Source: Rhodococcus xishaensis
GTDB taxonomy: Bacteria; Actinomycetota; Actinomycetes; Mycobacteriales; Mycobacteriaceae
NCBI RefSeq assembly: GCF_004011825.1
Contig: NZ_RKLO01000004.1
Span: forward strand, 240,783 to 304,782
DNA: 64,000 nt
Reading direction: 5' to 3'
The position numbers and the translations under genes were made by a program. The notes under the pieces are model-generated. The model was not told where the DNA came from and did no database searches. It was given only the letters and a program-made list of their open reading frames with translations. How positions within the stretch are numbered: position 1 is the first letter of the stretch; every line of letters starts with the position of its first letter. Positions 55,368-64,000 of the stretch are shown piece by piece.

Positions 55368-57020
55368 GTGAACGACGATCCGAACGCCTTGGCGAATGTC
55401 TGGCGCGACGTCGTTGCAGAACTGACCTCCGGCTCCGAGGACGACACCACCCTGAGCAAGGCCCAGAAAGCGTGGCTCGCACTCGTCAGGCCGCTGACGT
55501 ACGCGCAGGGCTTCGCGTTGCTGTCGGTACCGTCGCCACTCGCACAGGAAGCAATCGAAAGAGACCTGCGGGAACCGATTCTGCGGGCCCTCAACCTGCA
55601 TCTCGGCCAAAGGGTCGAGGGCCTCGGAGTCCGCATCGCCCCACCCGAAGACACCCACGAGCAGAACGCGCCGGTGAAGGTCGACGACGCCGAGCCAGTG
55701 TCCAGCGAATCTGCCTCTCGAGAATCAGGGTCTCGAGACTCGGGCCCCGCCGAGGACTCGGAGCACCCTGAGTACCCCGGGTCGGAGTACTCGAGCACGA
55801 CGGTCGCCGATGACCCCGGCCCGCTGCGCCGACGTCACCTCGCTATGGGTACGGCCGAACCAGCCGTGACGGACCCGGCCGAGCAGGAGGAGGTCGACGA
55901 CGAGCGTGAGGCGCTCGACAGCGTCCACGAGTCGTGGCCGTCCTACTTCACGCAGCCGCCGAAGGGCCCGTCGACCGAATCCTCGGGCGGCAACAGCCTG
56001 AACTCGAAGTACACGTTCGACACGTTCGTCATCGGCGCCTCGAATCGATTCGCTCACGCGGCCGCGGTCGCGATCGCGGAGGCACCCGCACGCGCCTACA
56101 ACCCGTTGTTCATCTGGGGTGCGTCGGGCTTGGGCAAGACTCATCTCCTGCACGCCGCCGGCCACTACGCACAACGCCTGTTCCCCGGGATGCGGGTCAA
56201 GTACGTCTCCACAGAGGAATTCACGAACGACTTCATCAACAGCCTTCGTGACGACCGCAAGGTCGCGTTCAAGCGCCGCTACCGTGAGACTGACATCCTG
56301 CTCGTCGACGACATCCAGTTCATCGAGGGCAAGGAAGGTATCCAGGAAGAGTTCTTCCACACCTTCAATACGCTCCACAACGCGAACAAGCAGATCGTGG
56401 TGTCGTCGGACCGGCCGCCGAAGCAGTTGGCCACCCTCGAGGAGAGGTTGCGCACTCGCTTCGAGTGGGGCCTCATCACCGACGTCCAGCCGCCCGAACT
56501 CGAGACACGGATCGCGATCCTGTCGAAGAAGGCCCGGATGGACCGGCTGGACGTCCCGTACGACGTCCTCGAGTTGATCGCGAGCCGCATCGAACGCAAC
56601 ATCCGCGAACTCGAGGGTGCACTGATTCGGGTGACGGCGTTTGCGTCACTCAACCGGCAAGCACTCGATCTCAAGCTCGCCGAGGTCGTGCTGCGTGACC
56701 TGATGCCCGATTCCGCGACACTCGAGATCAATGCGGCCACGATCATGGCGGTGACTGCCGAGTACTTCAACACGTCGATCGACGACCTGTGCGGCCCCGG
56801 CAAGGCCCGCCCCCTCGCGCAGGCCCGCCAGATCGCTATGTACCTGTGTCGTGAACTCACCGACCTCTCCCTACCGAAGATCGGCCAGACGTTCGGCAGG
56901 GACCACACCACGGTCATGTACGCGGACAAGAAGATCCGCAAGGAGATGACCGAGCGCCGCAAGGTGTACGACCAGGTGCAGGAGCTCACGGCCCGCATCA
57001 AGCAACGCTCCAAGAGCTGA
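55368..57020 (+). CDS. dnaA: Chromosomal replication initiator DnaA
   Basis: 550 residues from the GTG at 55368, with GGGGAGG seven bases upstream. Domain I (about 1-90), a long acidic Ser/Glu/Pro linker (about 90-210), the AAA+ domain with Walker [17 protein letters not shown] and Walker [15 protein letters not shown], and the DNA-binding domain IV with [18 protein letters not shown]. It opens oriC. Confidence 0.97.
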   Translation: MNDDPNALANVWRDVVAELTSGSEDDTTLSKAQKAWLALVRPLTYAQGFALLSVPSPLAQEAIERDLREPILRALNLHLGQRVEGLGVRIAPPEDTHEQNAPVKVDDAEPVSSESASRESGSRDSGPAEDSEHPEYPGSEYSSTTVADDPGPLRRRHLAMGTAEPAVTDPAEQEEVDDEREALDSVHESWPSYFTQPPKGPSTESSGGNSLNSKYTFDTFVIGASNRFAHAAAVAIAEAPARAYNPLFIWGASGLGKTHLLHAAGHYAQRLFPGMRVKYVSTEEFTNDFINSLRDDRKVAFKRRYRETDILLVDDIQFIEGKEGIQEEFFHTFNTLHNANKQIVVSSDRPPKQLATLEERLRTRFEWGLITDVQPPELETRIAILSKKARMDRLDVPYDVLELIASRIERNIRELEGALIRVTAFASLNRQALDLKLAEVVLRDLMPDSATLEINAATIMAVTAEYFNTSIDDLCGPGKARPLAQARQIAMYLCRELTDLSLPKIGQTFGRDHTTVMYADKKIRKEMTERRKVYDQVQELTARIKQRSKS

Positions 57021-57037
57021 GCGTTGAGCTGACCATT

Positions 57038-57068
57038 CGGGCGCCTCGAGGAAGTCTCGAGGCGCCCG
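57038..57068 (+). terminator. dnaA terminator hairpin
   Basis: Perfect 13-bp stem CGGGCGCCTCGAG (57038-57050) against 57056-57068, loop of five. Both arms carry a CTCGAG. Confidence 0.8.
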
Positions 57069-57566
57069 AATGTTATCCGGCGTCTCCATCGAGCACGGGA
57101 ACGCCGTGTGGTGTCGCTGTTTTGTCAGGCACTCGAGACACGAATTCCATTGAACTCACACCTGTGGATAGGCGTGTGTATAAGCTGTGATCGCTGTGGA
57201 GAACGGTAGGACAACTTCGAGCCATCTCGAGATGTCCACACCCGCGCCGGATTTGTCCTCGAGAACGTCCTCGAGAACTCCCCATGTCTCGAGGGGTCGC
57301 GACCAGCGGATGCTTGCCTCGATCCACAGATTCCACAGTGCCTATTACTACGATTGAAATCTTCTCGAGAGAGATCCCTTAAAAACAGGCCTTGTGAACA
57401 TCCGGTGCGCCCTGCCTGTTCATGCCCGCTCGAGGTGTCTCGAGGAGCCGGTGCTCGCTTTCCAACACGATGTCCGAACGCATACGGTGTCCCCTGGTCG
57501 TTGTGTCAGACTGCTAGCGCAGCCGTTGCCGACCCGTCCATGCCTACCGAGAGGAATACCTGAGCG
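57069..57566. other. oriC: Origin of replication (oriC), dnaA-dnaN intergenic region
   Basis: Non-coding gap at the usual actinobacterial origin position. DnaA-box-like sequences: TGTGGATAG (57163-57171), TGTGTATAA (57175-57183), TGTGGAGAA (57195-57203), ATGTCCACA (57232-57240), GATCCACAG (57321-57329) and TTCCACAG (57331-57338). An AT-richer stretch follows at 57340-57390. CTCGAG occurs eight times here and ten times counting the hairpin at its left edge. Confidence 0.88.
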
Positions 57567-58751
57567 ATGGAGCTTGGAAGCATGAAGTTTCGCGTTGCTC
57601 GGGAGGACTTCGCCGACTCCGTGGCATGGGTCGCGCGGAGCCTGCCGTCTCGGCCGCCCGTGCCAGTGCTCGGCGGTGTGCTGCTCGGCGCTGACGACCA
57701 AGGACTGACCGTCTCCGGCTTCGACTACGAGGTCTCCGCGCAGGTCCGCGTCTCCGCTGAGGTCGCTGGCCCCGGCCAGGTGCTCGTGTCCGGCAAACTG
57801 CTCGCTGACATCACTCGAGCGCTACCCAACAAGCCGGTCGATGTGACCGTCGACGGCACTCATGTGCTCATCACCTGCGGTAGCGCCAAGTTCTCGCTGC
57901 CGACCATGCCGGTCGAGGACTACCCACAGCTGCCCGCGATGCCGCAGCAGACCGGATCGCTGCCCGTGGATCTGTTCGCCGAGGCCGTCAGTCAGGTCGC
58001 CGTTGCCGCCGGCAAGGACGACACGCTGCCCATGCTCACCGGCATCCGCGTCGAGATCGAGGGCACCAATGTCGTGCTGGCCGCCACCGACCGATTCCGG
58101 CTCGCGGTTCGTCGACTCGAGTGGATGCCGACCGCGGGTGACACTTCGGCCGCGGTGCTGGTCCCGGCCAAGACACTGTCCGAGTCCGCGAAAACGCTCG
58201 GTGGAAGCACGCTCTCGCCGGTCGAACTGGCACTCGGCGCCGGTTCGACGGTGGGTACCGAGGGCATGCTCGGCATCGTCGCCGACGGCCGCCGCACCAC
58301 GACGCGTCTGCTCGACGCCGAGTTCCCCAAGTTCCGTCAGTTGCTGCCGGCCGAGCACACCGCGATGGCGACCGTAGAGGTCGCACCGCTGGTCGAGGCG
58401 ATCAAGCGCGTGGCTCTCGTCGCCGAGCGCGGCGCCCAGGTGCGACTCGAGTTCAACGAGGACGGCCTGCTGCTCTCGGCGGGCGGGGACGACGCCGGTC
58501 GCGCCGAGGAGTCCCTCGAGGCCGCCTTCCAGGGCGAGCCGCTGACGATCGCGTTCAACCCCGGCTACCTCATCGACGGTCTGACATCGCTGCATTCGGA
58601 CCGTGTGTCCTTCGGCTTCACTACGTCGAGCCGACCTGCGGTGCTGCGTCCAGTCGGCGAGGAAGAGCCTGTGCAAGGCGAGTCCGGCACCTTCCCGGCC
58701 CCCGATAGCGAGTACACCTACCTGCTGATGCCGGTGCGTCTGCCGGGCTGA
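57567..58751 (+). CDS. dnaN: DNA polymerase III beta sliding clamp
   Basis: 394 residues. [32 protein letters not shown] in pieces is the typical start, and the three repeated clamp domains end in [13 protein letters not shown]. The ATG at 57567 adds five residues before MKF, as in relatives; 57582 is the alternative. CGAGAGG is a fair ribosome site. Confidence 0.97.
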   Translation: MELGSMKFRVAREDFADSVAWVARSLPSRPPVPVLGGVLLGADDQGLTVSGFDYEVSAQVRVSAEVAGPGQVLVSGKLLADITRALPNKPVDVTVDGTHVLITCGSAKFSLPTMPVEDYPQLPAMPQQTGSLPVDLFAEAVSQVAVAAGKDDTLPMLTGIRVEIEGTNVVLAATDRFRLAVRRLEWMPTAGDTSAAVLVPAKTLSESAKTLGGSTLSPVELALGAGSTVGTEGMLGIVADGRRTTTRLLDAEFPKFRQLLPAEHTAMATVEVAPLVEAIKRVALVAERGAQVRLEFNEDGLLLSAGGDDAGRAEESLEAAFQGEPLTIAFNPGYLIDGLTSLHSDRVSFGFTTSSRPAVLRPVGEEEPVQGESGTFPAPDSEYTYLLMPVRLPG

Positions 58752-58823
58752 CGGGCGTCGACCGCTATTTGGAGGAGGCCGCGAAGCCAGCTCGAATCAC
58801 CACTAGTGGAGGGACATCTCACG

Positions 58824-59735
58824 ATGCAGCTCGGACTGGTCGGACTCGGCAAGATGGGTTTCAACATGCGGGCCCGGCTGCGGGATCGGGGCCACGAGGT
58901 CGTCGGCTATGACCCTCGCCCCGAGGTCACGGATGTCGGTTCGCTCGCTGACCTGGTGGCGTCGCTGACCGCACCCCGGCTCGTGTGGGTGATGGTGCCG
59001 GCCGGGGAGATCACTCGGAACACGATCAGTGAACTGGCGTCCGTGCTCGAGTCCGGGGATCTGGTGATCGACGGCGGGAATTCCCCCTACACCGACGATC
59101 CCGGTCACGCGGACCTTCTCGCCGCGTCGGGCGTCGGCTATCTGGATTGCGGTGTCTCCGGTGGAATCTGGGGGCTCGCGGAGGGATACGGCTTGATGGT
59201 CGGAGGCTCGGACGCGGATGTCCGCCGGGCGATGCCGATCTTCGACGCACTGCGTCCCGAAGGCGAGCGTGCCGGAGGTTTCGTCCATGCCGGCCCGGTC
59301 GGGGCCGGTCACTACGCCAAGATGGTCCACAACGGCGTCGAGTACGGGCTCATGCAGGCGTACGCCGAGGGGTACGAACTCCTGGAGGCCGAGGACTTGG
59401 TCACCGACGTCCACGGCGTGCTGCAGGCCTGGACGCACGGCACCGTCGTGCGGTCCTGGCTGCTCGAGCTGCTGGTGAAGGCGCTTGCCGAGGATCCTGG
59501 GTTCGCGGAGATTTCCGGGTACACAGAGGATTCCGGTGAGGGACGGTGGACGGTGCGGGAAGCCCTGGACCACGCGGTTCCGGCGCCGGTCATCTCGGCG
59601 GCACTGTTCGCACGTTTCGCGTCACGACAGCCGGACGCGCCAGCGATGAGGGCCGTGTCGGCGCTGCGCAATCAGTTCGGCGGACATGCCGTCCGGCCAG
59701 CCGGCCAGTCTGATACCAACGGTCGGGAACGGTGA
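58824..59735 (+). CDS. gnd: 6-phosphogluconate dehydrogenase (decarboxylating, GndA type)
   Basis: 303 residues from the ATG at 58824. [17 protein letters not shown] (Rossmann), [30 protein letters not shown] and [22 protein letters not shown] in pieces are the family motifs. The short form fits the NAD-preferring branch. Oxidative step of the pentose phosphate pathway. Its place between dnaN and recF is common in Mycobacteriales. Confidence 0.95.
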   Translation: MQLGLVGLGKMGFNMRARLRDRGHEVVGYDPRPEVTDVGSLADLVASLTAPRLVWVMVPAGEITRNTISELASVLESGDLVIDGGNSPYTDDPGHADLLAASGVGYLDCGVSGGIWGLAEGYGLMVGGSDADVRRAMPIFDALRPEGERAGGFVHAGPVGAGHYAKMVHNGVEYGLMQAYAEGYELLEAEDLVTDVHGVLQAWTHGTVVRSWLLELLVKALAEDPGFAEISGYTEDSGEGRWTVREALDHAVPAPVISAALFARFASRQPDAPAMRAVSALRNQFGGHAVRPAGQSDTNGRER

Positions 59736-59745
59736 CCGAAACCTA

Positions 59746-60972
59746 GTGTTCGTTCGCAAGTTCTCTCTCCGTGATTTCCGGTCGTGGGACGCCGTCACGG
59801 TCGATCTCGCGCCCGGCTGCACCGTGTTCGTCGGGCGCAACGGGCACGGCAAGACCAACCTGCTCGAGGCGCTGGGCTACCTGTCGACGCTGTCGTCGCA
59901 CCGGGTGTCGAGCGACGCACCGCTGATCCGCGTGGGCGCGGCGCAGGCCTACGTGGGGGCGCTCGTGGTCAATCAGGGCCGAGAACTTGGCGTCGACATC
60001 GAGATCAATGACGGCAGGGCCAACCGCGCCAGGGTCAATCAGTCACCGACGGGGCGGCCGCGGGAGATCGTGGGCATCCTGCAGACGGTGCTGTTCGCGC
60101 CGGAGGATCTGTCACTGGTGCGCGGCGACCCGGGAGACCGCCGGCGCTTCCTCGACGAGTTGCTGATCACTCGGATCCCCCGCATGGCCGCGGTCCGGGC
60201 CGACTACGACAAGGTGCTCCGTCAGCGGTCGGCGCTGCTCAAGACCGCGAGTGGTGCGCTCCGTCGGGGATCCCGGTCGTCTGAAGGGGCGAGTGTTCTT
60301 GCAACGCTCGATGTCTGGGATGGCCACCTGGCTGCACACGGTGCCCAACTACTCGAGGCCCGTCTACGACTGGTGCACGACCTGGCCCCGCACCTGGAGA
60401 CGTCGTACCGGTCGCTGGCTCCCGAGTCGCGTCCGGCGTCGGCACGCTATCGCAGCAGTCTGGGGACCTCGCTACCGCCCGAGCTCCTCGATCCGGCACG
60501 GAAGCCTCAGCGTGACGACGCCGCACTGCTGGAGGCGAGCTTCCTCCACGAACTGTCGGTGATGCGCTCGAGGGAGATCGAGCGCGGGGTGTGCCTGGTC
60601 GGCCCGCACCGAGACGACCTCGAACTGCACCTCGGCGATCAGCCTGCAAAAGGCTTTGCGAGTCATGGAGAATCGTGGTCGTTCACGCTATCGATGCGGT
60701 TGGGTGCGTTCTTCCTGTTGCGTGCGGACGGCGGTGACCCGGTCCTGATGCTCGACGACGTCTTCGCCGAGCTGGACGGCAAGCGTCGGACCGCGCTCGC
60801 GGAGGTTGCAGCCGGTGCCGAGCAGGTGCTCATCACCGCAGCGGTGCCGGAGGACGTGCCCGACGAGCTGTCGGCCACCAGGTTCGGTGTGGCGGCTCAC
60901 GACACTGAGCGTGGACGGATCTCGCTGATCACCGGGATGGAAGGCCCCATCACCGTGGGAGGTGACCGATGA
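59746..60972 (+). CDS. recF: DNA replication and repair protein RecF
   Basis: 408 residues from the GTG at 59746, chosen for the family start [13 protein letters not shown]. Walker [16 protein letters not shown], signature region [16 protein letters not shown] and Walker [17 protein letters not shown]-like ATPase that helps load RecA at gaps. Stop overlaps the next start by 4 nt. Confidence 0.95.
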   Translation: MFVRKFSLRDFRSWDAVTVDLAPGCTVFVGRNGHGKTNLLEALGYLSTLSSHRVSSDAPLIRVGAAQAYVGALVVNQGRELGVDIEINDGRANRARVNQSPTGRPREIVGILQTVLFAPEDLSLVRGDPGDRRRFLDELLITRIPRMAAVRADYDKVLRQRSALLKTASGALRRGSRSSEGASVLATLDVWDGHLAAHGAQLLEARLRLVHDLAPHLETSYRSLAPESRPASARYRSSLGTSLPPELLDPARKPQRDDAALLEASFLHELSVMRSREIERGVCLVGPHRDDLELHLGDQPAKGFASHGESWSFTLSMRLGAFFLLRADGGDPVLMLDDVFAELDGKRRTALAEVAAGAEQVLITAAVPEDVPDELSATRFGVAAHDTERGRISLITGMEGPITVGGDR

Positions 60973-61535
60973 CCGAAGAGCAGCCCGAGACGGAGGGCCC
61001 CGACTCGGAGGGCCCCGAGCTGAAAGGCGTAGACCTGGCCCGGCGCGCGCTTGAGGAGGCGCGGGCGGCCGCGAAGGCGAGCGGCAAGTCAGTGGGCCAG
61101 GGGAGGGCGTCGCCCCGCACCGGGGGCATTCGTGCCCTTCGGTCACGGCGCCGGTCGTGGTCTGGGTCGGGCCCCGACGATCGTGACCCACAGCCGTTCG
61201 GTGTGGTCGCCGGTGCTGTCGCCAAGCAACGCGGCTGGTCGGCGCGCGTGTCGGAGGGCACCGTGATGGGGCGGTGGGTGGACGTAGTGGGACCGGATAT
61301 CGCATCCCACGCCGAGCCGACCGGCCTGCGGGACGGGGTGCTGAGCGTGTCGGCGGAGTCGACGGCGTGGGCGACGCAGCTGCGCATGATGCAGTCGGAA
61401 ATCCTCCAGAAGATCGCTGCGGCGGTCGGGCAGGGCGTCGTGAAATCGCTGCGGATAACTGGCCCTACTGCGCCTAGCTGGCGTAAGGGCGAGCGGCACA
61501 TCCCGGGTCGTGGCCCGCGTGATACCTACGGCTGA
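60969..61535 (+). CDS. DciA family protein (DUF721)
   Basis: 188 residues. An acidic, then Arg-rich N-terminus precedes the DUF721 core ([53 protein letters not shown]). DciA proteins load the replicative helicase where DnaC is absent; the mycobacterial homologue does so. Coupled to recF by ATGA. Confidence 0.92.
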   Translation: MTEEQPETEGPDSEGPELKGVDLARRALEEARAAAKASGKSVGQGRASPRTGGIRALRSRRRSWSGSGPDDRDPQPFGVVAGAVAKQRGWSARVSEGTVMGRWVDVVGPDIASHAEPTGLRDGVLSVSAESTAWATQLRMMQSEILQKIAAAVGQGVVKSLRITGPTAPSWRKGERHIPGRGPRDTYG

Positions 61536-63841
<2,306 letters not shown>

Positions 63842-63848
63842 GGCGGCC

Positions 63849-63885
63849 GGGCCCGTGCACTCTTACGGACCGCTCGCACGGGCCC
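63849..63885 (+). terminator. Hairpin between gyrB and gyrA
   Basis: GGGCCCGTGC (63849-63858) pairs perfectly with 63876-63885 across a 17-nt loop. It may attenuate read-through into gyrA or protect the gyrB 3' end. Confidence 0.6.
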
Positions 63886-63922
63886 TCCCCGCTCGCGAAG
63901 TCTTTGATCAGAAAGTGAGCTC

Positions 63923-64000
63923 ATGACCGACACGACGTTGCCCCCCGACGAGCCGTCGCACGACCGCATCGAACCGGTCGACATCCAGCACGAGATGCAG
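63923..64000 (+). CDS. gyrA: DNA gyrase subunit A (5' end only)
   Basis: The first 26 codons (MTDTTLPPDEPSHDRIEPVD, then IQHEMQ) run to the window end. The IQHEMQ segment is the beginning of the GyrA N-terminal domain. Position after gyrB confirms it. Confidence 0.92.
   Translation, partial: MTDTTLPPDEPSHDRIEPVDIQHEMQ

Overview
The window is high-GC actinobacterial DNA. Gene content and order match the chromosomal origin region of Mycobacteriales. From right to left it carries gyrA, gyrB, dciA, recF, gnd, dnaN, oriC, dnaA, rpmH, rnpA, yidD, yidC, jag, rsmG, parA, parB, cwlM, trxA, trxB, the anti-sigma gene, sigM, murJ, a DUF6049 gene, mutT4 and cca. Gene style and the accessory genes fit Rhodococcus or a close Nocardiaceae relative. 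The species cannot be named from the sequence alone.

Left part (1-29 kb) is mostly accessory. It holds a Tat-exported PhoX-type phosphatase, an SDR, a GH25 muramidase, a peroxide-responsive ohrR-ohr pair with a PHP protein and a glucosylglycerate hydrolase behind it, and leuS. It also holds a SdpI-like pair, a BASS-type transporter, gadB, yqgE, a DUF2892 gene with a CstR/CsoR-like operator, a TetR-controlled epimerase/MFS pair, and a molybdate operon (mop-like regulator, modA, modB, modC) in which every junction is a 4-nt overlap. At 7.6-9.9 kb lies a tandem array of five small secreted-protein genes of two alternating types. They are separated by decayed copies of the 5' end of the intact SDR gene that closes the array.

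Middle part (29-47 kb) is a conserved envelope and redox block: mutT4-DUF6049-murJ (two 4-nt overlaps), sigM-anti-sigma, trxB-trxA and cwlM. MurJ carries a pseudokinase and CwlM lacks zinc-ligand residues, in line with their known roles in PknB/FhaA-type control of peptidoglycan synthesis. The block is split by a 5.4-kb island of four tandem genes for secreted seven-bladed YVTN beta-propellers. All four share the same upstream element.

Right part (47-64 kb) is the replication/segregation core. parB-parA is followed upstream by two copies of rsmG that look identical over 688 bp, with a 0.7-kb parS-bearing spacer between them. Seven parS-like sites lie between 43.7 and 51.9 kb, some inside the start regions of parA and rsmG. 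The dnaA-dnaN gap has clustered DnaA-box-like sequences and ten CTCGAG hexamers and is the likely oriC.

The three strongest leads for something not ordinary are the alternating small-secreted-protein array, the beta-propeller island, and the rsmG duplication with its fold-back 3' end. All positions and motifs were read by eye. Functions are family-level inferences unless stated otherwise.
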